DNA of 64,000 nucleotides from assembly GCF_040717535.1 (NCBI RefSeq), contig NZ_JBFEFI010000003.1:380001-444000 (forward strand), written 5' to 3'. The stretch comes from Thalassoglobus sp. JC818. Its GTDB lineage: Bacteria; Planctomycetota; Planctomycetia; Planctomycetales; Planctomycetaceae. Numbering within the stretch: the first letter of the stretch is position 1; each line of letters begins with the position of its first letter. The notes beneath the pieces were generated by a model that was not told where the DNA came from, searched no databases, and saw nothing but the letters and a program-made list of their open reading frames with translations. The position numbers were made by a program, and so were the translations under genes. Of this stretch, positions 52,964 to 63,822 are shown one piece after another.

Positions 52964-53008
52964 GAAAGGCCGGGATCTTCGGATTCCGGCCTTTCTTCGT
53001 TTTTTGAG
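52964..53008 (+). terminator. Strong intrinsic terminator with UUCG tetraloop
   Basis: A 14-bp stem (52964-52977 with 52982-52995, one wobble) closed by a C-TTCG-G tetraloop, followed by TTCGTTTTTTG. It ends the Cys-rich gene transcript. Confidence 0.9.
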
Positions 53009-53101
53009 GTTCGACAAATTCTGTTCATCGCTGCGTTTAAGAATTTGTCTTCGAACACGTTACGATCGATTTGTGTTCATTTGTTCACTTCATGTCGATT
53101 G

Positions 53102-55063
53102 TCAGTCGATGATCAACTCACAGTCGGGCAAACTCTCCAGGAAGATGCGGCCATATGCTTTTGTTCGAACTCTCGGGTCGAGGAGAATCACTTCACCGTG
53201 ATCTGCGGCCGTTCGAATGAGTCTTCCAAAACCCTGACGGAGTTTGATGGCTGCTTCAGGGATTTGATAATCCTTAAATGGATTTCCACCCTGCTTGCGA
53301 ACCTCTTCGAGTCGCGCTTCGAGCAACGGATGATCGGGGACACTGAAGGGGAGTTTGGTGATGATGACCTGCTGGAGTGCGTCTCCAGGCACATCGACTC
53401 CTTGCCAGAAACTCTCTGTTCCGAAGAGAATCGCTTGGCCATCGGCGCGAAAACGATCCAATAGCGTCGAACGCTGGACTCCTTCTCCCTGACAGAGTAG
53501 CTGTCGATTCTGTTTCACAAACCAGCTTCGCAGAGCTTGTGCACAACGCCGCAGCATTTTGTAGCTTGTGAAGAGCACGAAAACGCCACCAGCTTGGCCT
53601 TCTGCGTGTCGGCGAATTCGATCGATGACAGCCATGTCGTACTGGTCCGGGCTCTCACCGGGGTCGGGCATGTCTTTGGGCAAAATGAGTTTGACTTGCT
53701 CTCGGTAATTGAACGGAGAGCCAAGCTTCTTTTCTTCTGCTTTGAAAAGACCAATCCGTCTTCGGATGAAATCGAAGTCTCGCTTGCCAACGGTCAACGT
53801 CGCGCTTGTCAGGATGACAGAATTGATCTCCGAGAAGAGATCTTCATTGAGTGCATCGGCGATGTCGATCGGGGAAGACATCAGCTTCACTTGCCGTTGT
53901 CGCCCTCCTGTCGTTTCCACCCAATAGACGGAATCTTCTTCGCTCTGATCCAACCAGGCTTTGGTTGAGAGGCTGAGAAAATCCAGGCGTTCCGAAGCGG
54001 AAACGAGGTCCATCTTTTGTTCTTCGGAGTCGAGTCCGGCAGCGTATTCTCGAATGAGCGTCGCCAGTTGGTTGAGTTCCGGGCTGACACGATTCGTGAT
54101 ATCGAGCGGCCGATGGACGCGACCATTCCGTGATCCGGCTTCGTTTCTCCAGATGTCGATCTGGTCAAACAAATCGTCTGACAAGAATCGGAGTCGCGCG
54201 ACAAGCTGTTGCGCTTCTGTCAGGTTATGTTGCAGCAGCAGTCCCTTCTGCGTTCGGTCCTGATAAAGCTTGTTGAACAGATAGTTGTACTGTCCGTGCG
54301 AGATCACCATCCCCAGATGGGAAGCTGCGACATCTTCGAGGGTGTGTGCTTCGTCGAAAATTGCGACTTCGTAGTCGGGGAGAACACTTGCCCCGTCCCG
54401 CCGGAGTGCGAGATCGGAGAAAAACAGGGCGTGGTTCACGACGAGAATGTCCGCATTCCAGACTCGTCGTCGAGCAGCATAGTAGAAGCAGTCGGCGTTC
54501 GTCGGACACTTCCGGCCCATGCAATTCGCATGGTCGCTTCGCACTTCGTCCCAGACAGATGATCCCGGCGAAAATCCGAGATCTGTCAAACTGCCGTCGG
54601 TCGTTTCGTTGGCCCATTCGTGAATTTGCCGAAGCTGTTGAGACTCGTTGGTGTCGAACAGCGTTTGACTCTTCATGAATGCCTGTTTGAGCCGTCGTCG
54701 ACTGAGGTAATTGCCGCGTCCTTTGACGAGAACCGCTGAGAACTCGACGGGCATGACGGCATTGAGAAACGGAAGATCCCGTTGGATGAGCTGTTCTTGC
54801 AAGCTGATCGTATGCGTGCTCACCACGACTCGGCAGCGTGAGTTGCCTTCTCTTCGCTGCGATGCTGCCAGAATCGCGGGGACGAGATAGGCGAAGCTTT
54901 TTCCAACTCCGGTGCCTGCTTCGACGATGAGATGATGACCATCTTCGATGGCTGCATTGACAGCGTGGGCCATCTCCAACTGCTCGGATCGAGACTCGTA
55001 GGCTTTGAGTCGCCGTGCAATAAGACCTGATTCCGCCAGGACGTCATCGACCGAAAGGGTCAT
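53102..55063 (-). CDS. DinG-type ATP-dependent DNA helicase
   Basis: A 653-residue superfamily 2, XPD/DinG-like helicase: Walker A EAGTGVGKSFAYLVPA, motif Ia STHTISLQEQLI, iron-sulfur cluster cysteines spaced CMGRKCPTNADCFYY with a further Cys upstream or nearby, DEAH in IFDEAHTLEDVA, SATLTVG, QGVDVPGDALQQVIITKLPF, and motif VI QGFGRLIRTAADHG. It unwinds DNA 5'-3', likely in repair of structured or R-loop DNA. Its ATG shares a base with the stop of the upstream FHA gene (TAATG). Confidence 0.92.
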   Translation of the reverse strand: MTLSVDDVLAESGLIARRLKAYESRSEQLEMAHAVNAAIEDGHHLIVEAGTGVGKSFAYLVPAILAASQRREGNSRCRVVVSTHTISLQEQLIQRDLPFLNAVMPVEFSAVLVKGRGNYLSRRRLKQAFMKSQTLFDTNESQQLRQIHEWANETTDGSLTDLGFSPGSSVWDEVRSDHANCMGRKCPTNADCFYYAARRRVWNADILVVNHALFFSDLALRRDGASVLPDYEVAIFDEAHTLEDVAASHLGMVISHGQYNYLFNKLYQDRTQKGLLLQHNLTEAQQLVARLRFLSDDLFDQIDIWRNEAGSRNGRVHRPLDITNRVSPELNQLATLIREYAAGLDSEEQKMDLVSASERLDFLSLSTKAWLDQSEEDSVYWVETTGGRQRQVKLMSSPIDIADALNEDLFSEINSVILTSATLTVGKRDFDFIRRRIGLFKAEEKKLGSPFNYREQVKLILPKDMPDPGESPDQYDMAVIDRIRRHAEGQAGGVFVLFTSYKMLRRCAQALRSWFVKQNRQLLCQGEGVQRSTLLDRFRADGQAILFGTESFWQGVDVPGDALQQVIITKLPFSVPDHPLLEARLEEVRKQGGNPFKDYQIPEAAIKLRQGFGRLIRTAADHGEVILLDPRVRTKAYGRIFLESLPDCELIID

Positions 55064-56796
55064 TATTCAGTCCTGCAGACGCCAATGAGGCAAGTGTCAT
55101 CGCGAGAATTGACACCCTCCGAGAAGTCGACGGTGCTCTTGACGATTCCGTCAATCACTTCCTGGATTGCATCGGGGAGAGTTCCCAAGAGGTCGACGAG
55201 TCGCTTCTGTCCGTAGATTTCCTTCTCTCCGTTCATCGCTTCAGTGACGCCATCGGTGAACGCGACCATCGTATCGCCCACAGCCAATTGATGTCGGGAC
55301 GATTGAAATTTCAAATCCGGAACAATTCCCAAAGGCAGATTTGATGACTCGGCCCCGATCGCTTCAACGGTTCCGTTGACGTGTCGGAGAAGCGGAGAAA
55401 GGTGGCCAGCGTTCACAATCTCAACAGAGTGATCCTCGGGGTTGATCACCATCAACAGGAAGGTGATGAATCGATGCCCGAGACCGCTGGATGAGATTTC
55501 CTGATTCAGCCCAGAGACGGCATCCGCAATTGTGGGATTGGTCAGCAACTGAAAACGGGTGGAAGAATACAGCCGCGCCATCAGCAGAGCAGCAGGCATC
55601 CCTTTTCCAGCTACGTCACCAATTGCCATCGCTGTTCGACCGTCGGGAAAGACAATGTAGTCGAAGTAATCACCGCCTACGCTCAGGGCGGCTTCGTAGT
55701 AATCTGAGAATTCGTAGCCAGTTAGACTCGGTCGTGACTTCGGAAGGAAACCGAGTTGCACCTGTGTGGCGAACTCGAGATCGCGTTCGAGTTCACGACG
55801 GACGATGTCTTCTTCATGAAGCCGAGCGTTTTCAATGGCCATGGCCGCTTGCGTCGCGAGACTCGCGAGCAGGTCGAGGTCTTCCTCAGCGAACGCGTTC
55901 TGTTCATCCCGCGTGACGATTTGAATGACGCCCACGCCTTCACCGTCGGGTGTGACCATGGGGACACACATGACCGATGAGATCCTCATTCGGGAGAGTG
56001 CGGTGCTCTTTTTGAAGCGTGAATCGTCAGAGACGTTCTTGCTGAGAATCGCCTCGAGAGTTTGCATGGCGTGTCGCACCACAGTCATGCTGACCGCAAC
56101 GACATCGGCGGTTTCAGTTCCGCGTGCTCGACTGGCTTTCACCTTCAGTCGATTCGATTCGGGTTCCTTCAGGAGCACGAAACCTTGCTCCGCTTGCGGG
56201 AAAATGTTGAACAGCGTTGCCAGCATCTTGGGAAGAACTTTGTCGACCTTGAGTTCTCTCCCGAGCGATTGGGTGATCTCCAGAATCGCTTTCAGCTTCA
56301 CGCTGGGGTCAATAAGCGAGTCACCATCCCAGGTTGGCAGTTTTCGGATGGACGTAGATCCATCGAAGCTGTCTTCAAGATCGTTCGGAGGGCGAGTGAA
56401 GAGTTGGCTCTCGTCGACGTTGCTGGAGATCGGGACGACGTCGGAATTTGTGACCTCGAGCGTCGCGCGAGGTTCTTCGTGATCTTTCGCGACGATGGCT
56501 GCTGACGGCGTGAAGAGGAAAGACAGGACGACATCGCAGAGCCGGATTTCGTCGCCTTCGCCCAATTCACGACGGCCATCAATGAGTTTTTCGTTGACGA
56601 AAGTTCCGTTGCGGCTTCGCAAATCTTCAATGTAGTAGGTGCCGTGACTCTCGAGAATCTGCGCATGGCGACGGCTCACGACACCGCTATCCAGCACGAT
56701 GTCGCATGTTGGGTGTCGGCCAAGCACGTGCGTATCTCCGTCGAGCTCGTACTGCTTTCCGACTTCTCCACCACGAATTAGCTGTAGGATCGCCAA
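55063..56796 (-). CDS. FHA-GAF-PP2C (SpoIIE/RsbU-type) signalling protein
   Basis: A protein of about 577 residues. The N-terminal FHA domain (about 12-100) has HVLGRHPTCDIVLDSGVVSRRHAQI and DLRSRNGTFVN, so it binds phosphothreonine. A GAF domain (about 175-330) ends in ASLATQAAMAIENARL. The C-terminal PP2C/SpoIIE phosphatase (about 355-577) has GGDYFDYIVFPDGRTAMAIGDVAGKGMPAALLMA and VAFTDGVTEAMNGEKEIYG. The first residues MAILQLIRGGEVG favour a TTG start at 56796; a TTG at 56820 is the alternative. It may relay a kinase signal to a partner-switching or sigma regulatory protein. Confidence 0.87.
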   Translation of the reverse strand: MAILQLIRGGEVGKQYELDGDTHVLGRHPTCDIVLDSGVVSRRHAQILESHGTYYIEDLRSRNGTFVNEKLIDGRRELGEGDEIRLCDVVLSFLFTPSAAIVAKDHEEPRATLEVTNSDVVPISSNVDESQLFTRPPNDLEDSFDGSTSIRKLPTWDGDSLIDPSVKLKAILEITQSLGRELKVDKVLPKMLATLFNIFPQAEQGFVLLKEPESNRLKVKASRARGTETADVVAVSMTVVRHAMQTLEAILSKNVSDDSRFKKSTALSRMRISSVMCVPMVTPDGEGVGVIQIVTRDEQNAFAEEDLDLLASLATQAAMAIENARLHEEDIVRRELERDLEFATQVQLGFLPKSRPSLTGYEFSDYYEAALSVGGDYFDYIVFPDGRTAMAIGDVAGKGMPAALLMARLYSSTRFQLLTNPTIADAVSGLNQEISSSGLGHRFITFLLMVINPEDHSVEIVNAGHLSPLLRHVNGTVEAIGAESSNLPLGIVPDLKFQSSRHQLAVGDTMVAFTDGVTEAMNGEKEIYGQKRLVDLLGTLPDAIQEVIDGIVKSTVDFSEGVNSRDDTCLIGVCRTE

Positions 56797-57034
56797 TCTG
56801 ACACCCCAAAACGTACTCAATCGTTCCGATCCAAAATGATGAGCACCGTTTTTCCTGCGAACCGGAACCTTTGCGCCTCAGTCTACCTGTCGCAGGCATC
56901 AATGGTCAAACCCCGCATCTTCCACCCATCAATGGCTAAGCAGGAGTTGACGGCTTGATTGAGCCATTGATTTTGAGTGCTATGATCCCGGATAAAATCA
57001 CTGAACCAATCACTTCATATAAGTTGCAGCCGAA

Positions 57035-58303
57035 ATGGACCCTTTCCAGTACAAGAACGGCGTTCTCCACTGTGAGGACGTCAACGTCACCAGCCTCGCT
57101 GAAGAATTTGGGACCCCTCTCTGGGTCTATTCGAAAGCGAAATTGATTCACGAATTCCGGGCGATTCAGGAAGCATTTGCTCCCGTGAATCCCGTCGTTT
57201 GCTACTCGGTCAAAGCGAATTCGAACCTCAGCATCCTCAAAGTTCTCAACTCTGAAGGTTGCAGCTTCGACGTTGTCAGCGGCGGAGAATTGTTCCGCGT
57301 CAAGGCAGCTGGAGCAGACACAACCCGCGTCGCGTTCGCTGGAGTCGGAAAGACGGATGAGGAAATCCGCTTCGCGTTGGAAAACGACATTCTCATGTTC
57401 AACGTCGAGAGCGAACCAGAACTCGACGCGATTTCACGAGTCGCGGCCGAGATGGGAATCGTCGCTCCGGTTGCGCTCCGGCTCAATCCAGACATCGATG
57501 GAAAGACCCACGCCAAAACGACGACCGGAAAGAAGGGGAACAAATTCGGAATGGACATCGAGCGGCACGACCAACTGGCTGCCAAAGTCCTCGCCGATCC
57601 TCACCTGAACCTCCGCGGAATTCACCTGCATATTGGCTCGCCGATTAATACGGTCGAACCTTACGAACAGGCTGCCCAAAAAGCGGTCGAAGTGGTCAGG
57701 CAGTTGCGTGCGAAGGGACACGAGACCAACTGGGTCAACCTCGGTGGCGGATTCGGTCTCAATTATCGCGCGAACGAAGCATCCACAGCTTCGGAATATG
57801 CCAACGTCATCATGCCTTACATTCAAGAGGCGGAGTGCCGATTGGCTTTGGAGCCGGGACGATGCATTGCTGGCAACGCTGGAATTCTCTTGAGTCGTGT
57901 GATCTACGTGAAGCATGAAGGCGGCAAGAGATTCGTCATTCAGGATGCTGCCATGAACGACCTCGTTCGCCCCGCCATGTACGATTCGTTTCACAAGATC
58001 TGGCCCGTCGAACCGTCAGTCGACTTTCCGAATTCGTTTGAATCAGACATCGAAGGCTGCAGCCCGGCGGATATCGTCGGACCGGTTTGCGAGTCGGGCG
58101 ACTACCTCGCGAAAGCCCGCCCGTTTCCGGAAGTGGTCAAGGGCGACTTGATCGCGACTTTCAGTGCTGGAGCATACGGGACAGTCATGAGCAGCAACTA
58201 TAACTCTCGCTGCCGCGGAGCCGAAATTCTTGTCGATGGCGACTCGTATTCCATGATCCGTCGCCGCGAAACATACGAAGATCTCGTCGCTGCCGAGCGA
58301 TAG
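57035..58303 (+). CDS. lysA: Diaminopimelate decarboxylase
   Basis: PLP-dependent fold-III decarboxylase converting meso-diaminopimelate to L-lysine, 422 residues. Motifs: YSVKANSN with Schiff-base Lys60, [50 protein letters not shown] and CESGDYLA with the active-site Cys, plus [15 protein letters not shown] terminator follows at 58354. The flanking genes are oppositely oriented on both sides. Confidence 0.96.
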   Translation: MDPFQYKNGVLHCEDVNVTSLAEEFGTPLWVYSKAKLIHEFRAIQEAFAPVNPVVCYSVKANSNLSILKVLNSEGCSFDVVSGGELFRVKAAGADTTRVAFAGVGKTDEEIRFALENDILMFNVESEPELDAISRVAAEMGIVAPVALRLNPDIDGKTHAKTTTGKKGNKFGMDIERHDQLAAKVLADPHLNLRGIHLHIGSPINTVEPYEQAAQKAVEVVRQLRAKGHETNWVNLGGGFGLNYRANEASTASEYANVIMPYIQEAECRLALEPGRCIAGNAGILLSRVIYVKHEGGKRFVIQDAAMNDLVRPAMYDSFHKIWPVEPSVDFPNSFESDIEGCSPADIVGPVCESGDYLAKARPFPEVVKGDLIATFSAGAYGTVMSSNYNSRCRGAEILVDGDSYSMIRRRETYEDLVAAER

Positions 58304-58353
58304 TCCTTGCGAGACGTTGGCTCGACCAATCGAAACGCTGTGAGCAAAGTAAG

Positions 58354-58398
58354 AAAGGCTGCCGGGAAATCATCGCGATCTCCTGGCAGCCTTTTTCT
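58354..58398 (+). terminator. Intrinsic terminator of lysA
   Basis: A 14-bp stem (58354-58367 with 58381-58394, one wobble) with a 13-base loop, followed by TTTTTCTTTTT. Confidence 0.92.
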
Positions 58399-58491
58399 TT
58401 TTGAACGAACTCGACCCAATTCACCGGTCAGCAACAAACCCGCAACATGCAGTCAGTTGAGTCGCTGTGAATGGGGGTCGTTTGATGGAAA

Positions 58492-59634
<1,143 letters not shown>

Positions 59635-59900
59635 TACGCCTTCCTTTCCGGGGAGTATTCCCCCAATGAAACTACACAAATCAAATTGCGACGCATCCAG
59701 AAACCAAGCTCTCTGCGAATCGAAATCGCCAACTCAAACGACTTCTCCCAGCGAACTGCCGAGTCAGTCGGTGCGAGGAATCAGCGAAATTCTGAGAGTG
59801 CTCCGGGATGTCGAGGTGAATTTATGAGGAGTGGCATCCACCACTTCTTATTCAATCCCGAAACTCTAGCAAACTCCGAGTCGAATCCCAACGAAGCCAC

Positions 59901-59916
59901 TGTTTCACGTGAAACA
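59901..59916. promoter_or_regulatory. parS-like centromere site 1
   Basis: The 16-mer TGTTTCACGTGAAACA is a perfect palindrome and matches the ParB-binding parS consensus TGTTNCACGTGAAACA at every position. Confidence 0.85.
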
Positions 59917-60019
59917 CTCACCTGATTGTTTTCGCAGTGCGCGGAACAATCCCAACCGGTGGTTTCGTACGGGCTGAAAGCAAGATGTGAACGCAGCCAG
60001 AAATAGCGATGTGCAGCTC

Positions 60020-60091
60020 GAGTAAGTCGCTCTTTCCAGTGCACTCGCGTGCGCGGTCTCACACATTAGAAAGTTGAGTTTGCTCGTTCGA
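60020..60091 (+). repeat. Interspersed intergenic repeat, copy E
   Basis: GAGTAAGTCGCTCTTTCCAG with GTGCACTCGC, ending TTGCTCGTTCGAG. It lies 29 bases from the serine hydrolase stop and is antisense to the flanking genes. Confidence 0.78.
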
Positions 60092-60119
60092 GTTCGTCTA
60101 AACCAGAATTGAACATGTT

Positions 60120-61334
60120 CTAGATCTGACGGAACAGGTCGTGGCCACCCCAGGTGCGGATGCTGCCTTTAATTTTCCAGGGAAGCCCGTCGAGATCGGT
60201 GTTGAAGCTGGGGTCTTTCGAGCGGGTGTTGACCATTGCAGCCCAGAGGTGTTGGTCATGGATTCGTGCCAGAACCGATGCTCCTCCGTTGAAGCTTCCC
60301 ATGTGCCACCAGTTGTGCTGCTTGTTCACCGACCAGCCCTTCGCGTAGTTCGGATTCACCGATGAGGGAGAGGTCATCGTTGCGATCGTTGAAGAATTCA
60401 GCAAATCAGACGGGGTTGGGAAACCGTCAACGTAGGTCATGAGACGCACAAGATCGGTGGGCGTGGCGATCCATCCTCCGTGTGCATCCATACGAGTGAC
60501 GTTCATGACCTTGTGGTAGGCATCTTCATCCTGGCCATAGTAAGTCACCTCATTGGCTCGTTTGTCCGTGACCGAATTTCCTCCGATTTCGAAACCGAGA
60601 TTCTTCATTCGGTGAGGTCGGAGAACGTATGCTTTGAAGGCATCCTCGTAGGTCATTTTGAATCGCTTCTCGATGCATCGTCCCAGCAGGCAGTACCCGA
60701 AATTCGAGTACGAATAGTTCTGCCCGGGATCGTGATCGAGAGGTCGATTTTTCAAAACCCAGCGGATGAGTCCATCATGATCGAGATCGATTGCTTCTCC
60801 CGTGAACATGGGATCGCGTGACTGATTTCCCCAGCCGCCGCAGGAATGTTCGAGGAGATGTCGGAGAGTGATGGCTTCGAGGCGTCTCTGGTTCGTCGCT
60901 CCAAGAGTGGCGATCTCATCCTGATATCCGAGGAGGCCGGAACCGAAGACTTTCTGGTCGAGGTCCCAGTAGTTCATCTCCATCAGCTTCATGACGAGAA
61001 TTGAAGTGAGCGGTTTGGAGACACTCGCGACACGAAAGCGATGCTGGGGCAAGACTCCCGTCTCGTGGTCAGCGTACCCCACACACATCACGAGCTTCAA
61101 TTTCCCGCGGTAACCCATCGCCAACGACAGTCCGGGCACTTTGTACTCGTGCATGAAGTTCAGCGCTTGGTCTTTAATCTTCGCTGCTTCAGTACGCGAG
61201 ACTCCGTGAATGTAGGACGGAGTCTCGGCTGCCTGTGCACTCCAGCTTCTCTGGCTTCCGAGCATGAGGGATGAAGTTGCAGCTGCCTGGAGAAACGAGC
61301 GGCGATTCAACTGGAGCAAGGTCTTCATCCTCAT
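60120..61334 (-). CDS. Exported beta-lactamase-fold serine hydrolase
   Basis: A 404-residue class C beta-lactamase/penicillin-binding fold hydrolase (serine hydrolase/esterase family). An N-terminal twin-arginine-like leader, NRRSFLQAAATSSLML, suggests Tat export. The nucleophile motif SxxK is SVSK (about 104-107), the second motif is YSYSNFGY (YxN), and a late HMGSFNGGAS region replaces the KTG box. Start codons: ATG at 61334 or 61328. The NlpC/P60-like gene is 66 bases upstream on the same strand. A peptidoglycan or ester substrate is possible. Confidence 0.85.
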   Translation of the reverse strand: MRMKTLLQLNRRSFLQAAATSSLMLGSQRSWSAQAAETPSYIHGVSRTEAAKIKDQALNFMHEYKVPGLSLAMGYRGKLKLVMCVGYADHETGVLPQHRFRVASVSKPLTSILVMKLMEMNYWDLDQKVFGSGLLGYQDEIATLGATNQRRLEAITLRHLLEHSCGGWGNQSRDPMFTGEAIDLDHDGLIRWVLKNRPLDHDPGQNYSYSNFGYCLLGRCIEKRFKMTYEDAFKAYVLRPHRMKNLGFEIGGNSVTDKRANEVTYYGQDEDAYHKVMNVTRMDAHGGWIATPTDLVRLMTYVDGFPTPSDLLNSSTIATMTSPSSVNPNYAKGWSVNKQHNWWHMGSFNGGASVLARIHDQHLWAAMVNTRSKDPSFNTDLDGLPWKIKGSIRTWGGHDLFRQI

Positions 61335-61400
61335 CAAAGTTGCTGATCAACGGGATGGTGAAACGGCTCCGTCGACGCGACTCAGCGAGATGCGGACACC

Positions 61401-62159
61401 CTAAGGATTCATCACTGCGACGCGACTTCCGGATTTTCCGTGACGCTTCACGACGAGAATCATCACCGGAACTCGACCACCCTTCTCAATAATCTCCTCG
61501 ACCGTATACATCGAGTCAAGGAGCTTGGGATTGGCCCCGCCTGCTCCAGTTGACTCGACAACAGACATGTTGCCCCCGACGACGCACTGGTTGCGATAGG
61601 ACTGGATGACCGCCACATGTCCGGGACTTCGCTTCACGGAGTTTCCGCTCATCCACACCAGCAGGTGTCCCGGGCGGATGGCATTGGGATCATTCACCGC
61701 TTTGGCAGTGGAGTAGTAGGAAGCTGCCCCGGTGTTGCGTTTGACTGTTGGGGAGTCGGGCTTCTTTCCGTTCGCGATCAGGTAGTTGGTCACGAAACCA
61801 GAACAGTCGATCCCAAGTCGTTGGTCGCAGTATGTCTGAATCGTGGCCTGCGTCGGGTTCCGAATCTTGCTGGAGCGGATCGCCCATTCGAGTGCAAGCT
61901 GATAGTCGTCGGGCGAGCCTTTGCCCATCGCGGCATTGCGAATCTTCTGCTTGTTGTCTTGAAACCAGGTGTCGCGACGCCCACCGGATGTGACGTGGTT
62001 GTAGTCGGTCCGTTCTTCGGTTCCCTCATCCCAGTCCATCATGAAGTACTTGCGGATTTCGATTTTAGCTTTCGCGTCGCGGCAGGTTGTCCCGGTATCC
62101 TGAACGTAGGGCACGCTGAGATTTCGGTACTGCTTCATGAATTCGACTGGGGTCACCAT
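61401..62159 (-). CDS. NlpC/P60-like papain-fold hydrolase
   Basis: A 252-residue protein with a cysteine-peptidase-like core: the nucleophile in RLGIDCSGFVTNYL (Cys119), PGHLLVWMSGNS and RSPGHVAVIQSY (His181). The Cys-Ser-Gly-Phe and Gly-His-Val-Ala spacing fits NlpC/P60 or CHAP-like amidases. No signal peptide is visible, so export would need another route or the target is intracellular. It is co-oriented with the serine hydrolase, and both could act on cell-wall or peptide amide bonds. Confidence 0.75.
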   Translation of the reverse strand: MVTPVEFMKQYRNLSVPYVQDTGTTCRDAKAKIEIRKYFMMDWDEGTEERTDYNHVTSGGRRDTWFQDNKQKIRNAAMGKGSPDDYQLALEWAIRSSKIRNPTQATIQTYCDQRLGIDCSGFVTNYLIANGKKPDSPTVKRNTGAASYYSTAKAVNDPNAIRPGHLLVWMSGNSVKRSPGHVAVIQSYRNQCVVGGNMSVVESTGAGGANPKLLDSMYTVEEIIEKGGRVPVMILVVKRHGKSGSRVAVMNP

Positions 62160-62381
62160 GATTGGCTCTCCTCGACAGAGAATGAATTTGGAACTGCCCA
62201 GAATGAGGGTGATGATCGATCTGGGCAGTTCTCGATAGCGGTTGCGATCACTGATCGGCCCTCACTTCTCTAGTGCGCAGACCGTCGAAGAATGTGACGC
62301 GCCGAGGGAGAATTTTCTCAGAAGGGATTCGGCTGCCCGAAGCGTTGCACTATCGAATTGGACATCTCGGAGAGGCGTCCG

Positions 62382-63707
62382 TCACTCAGGTTTGCCGTCT
62401 CGCTTGCGGTCGCGGAGCTTTTCGAGTCTTCGTTTCAGAATACTCTCGTACCCGCGGTCGACCGGTGCGTAGTAGGTTTTCGGGACGCCGAGATAGTCCT
62501 GATCGACCCAGCCTTCTTCGCTGTTGTGGCTGTACTGATAACCTTCCCCATGGCCAAGAGACTTTGCTCCCGCGTAGTGAGCATCCTTGAGATGTTCCGG
62601 AACCGGGATCGATCGATGGTTCTCGACATCATCCATCGCAGCGTTGATCGCCATGTATGAGGCGTTCGACTTCGGACAGCTGGCCAGATACGTTACCGCC
62701 TGAGCGAGGATGATTCGGCACTCGGGCATGCCAACGCGTTCGGTCGCTTCGGCTGCCGAGTTCGCGAGAACCAGTCCGTGAGGGTCTGCATTCCCGACAT
62801 CTTCGCTGGCCAGAATGACGAGACGTCTGGCGATGAATCTCGGGTCTTCCCCCGCGACGAGCATTCTCGCCAGCCAGTAGATCGCAGCATCCGGATCACT
62901 GCCGCGAATGCTTTTGATGAAGGCACTCGTCACATCGTAGTGCTGATCTCCTGAGGCATCGTAGACGACCGCCTTCTTCTGGATCGATTCTTGAGCGACC
63001 GCGAGATCAAAGGTTGAGTGCTTTTCACCGAGCGACAGCACTCCGATTTCGAGAGCGGTGAGAGCGCGTCGTGCGTCACCATCGGAGACTTCGGCGAGGA
63101 ACTCGATCGCTTCGTCAGTCGCCTCGGCATGAGTCGAACCGAGCCCCCGCTCCTTATCCGTCAATGCTCTCCACAGCAGCTGCGAAATGTCCTCTTGAGA
63201 AATCGGTTTGAATTCGAAGACCTGGCTGCGACTGATCAGGGCCGATGCCAGCGAGAAGAATGGATTGGCGGTCGTTGCCGCAATCAGATTGACGACCCCG
63301 CTCTCGACGTCTGGCAGCAGGACATCCTGCTGAGTGCGGTTGAAGTGATGCAGCTCGTCCACGAATAGAATCGTTCTTCCGTCTCCACGGGAGAGTCGAT
63401 CCCTCGCGTCGTTCAACTCCGCGCGAAGTTCTTTGACGCCGGCCGCTGCCGCATTCAGGATTCGAAAACTGCAGCGAGTCTGCGATGCGATGACCTGGCC
63501 CAGCGACGTCTTCCCCGTTCCCGGAGGACCATAGAAGATCATGGAGCCGAGACGGTCTGCGGCCAGCATCCGGCGGAGCAGCATTCCTTCTCCGACAAAG
63601 TGTTGCTGTCCGACGAATTCATCCAGGTTCCGGGGGCGCATTCGGGCAGCCAACGGCTGGGCAGCTGTCCGCTCCTCTTCTTCCTGCTTGTCGAATAATC
63701 CAGCCAT
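62382..63707 (-). CDS. rarA: Replication-associated recombination protein RarA (MgsA)
   Basis: A 441-residue AAA+ clamp-loader-like ATPase acting at stalled replication forks. Motifs: PLAARMRPRNLDEFVGQQHFVG, Walker A YGPPGTGKTSLGQVIA, Walker B ILFVDELHHFNRTQQDVLLP, sensor-1 LIAATTANPFF, the DGDARRALTALE sensor-2 region, and the C-terminal SIRGSDPDAAIYWLARMLVAGEDPRFIARRLVILASEDVG and YQYSHNSEEGWVDQDYLG tetramerisation part. A second parS-like site lies just upstream. Confidence 0.95.
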   Translation of the reverse strand: MAGLFDKQEEEERTAAQPLAARMRPRNLDEFVGQQHFVGEGMLLRRMLAADRLGSMIFYGPPGTGKTSLGQVIASQTRCSFRILNAAAAGVKELRAELNDARDRLSRGDGRTILFVDELHHFNRTQQDVLLPDVESGVVNLIAATTANPFFSLASALISRSQVFEFKPISQEDISQLLWRALTDKERGLGSTHAEATDEAIEFLAEVSDGDARRALTALEIGVLSLGEKHSTFDLAVAQESIQKKAVVYDASGDQHYDVTSAFIKSIRGSDPDAAIYWLARMLVAGEDPRFIARRLVILASEDVGNADPHGLVLANSAAEATERVGMPECRIILAQAVTYLASCPKSNASYMAINAAMDDVENHRSIPVPEHLKDAHYAGAKSLGHGEGYQYSHNSEEGWVDQDYLGVPKTYYAPVDRGYESILKRRLEKLRDRKRDGKPE

Positions 63708-63752
63708 CGGTCTCTGTCCTGTGCAAACGAATCAGCCAATGTACCTCACGAG

Positions 63753-63768
63753 TGTTTCACGTGAAACC
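63753..63768. promoter_or_regulatory. parS-like centromere site 2
   Basis: TGTTTCACGTGAAACC matches the parS consensus at 15 of 16 positions. It is about 3.85 kb from site 1 and lies in the short gap before the HpcH/HpaI gene. Confidence 0.78.
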
Positions 63769-63822
63769 AACGGGATTGACTGCTCGAGCGGCCGAAGCGT
63801 TTGTGGGCGCGAGCAAATCGGT

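Larger units (their letters stand above)
59635..60119. other. Intergenic region with parS-like site and repeat copy E
   Basis: About 485 bases between two minus-strand genes. It contains a perfect parS-like palindrome at 59901-59916 and a repeat copy at 60020-60091. No gene is recognised. Confidence 0.6.
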
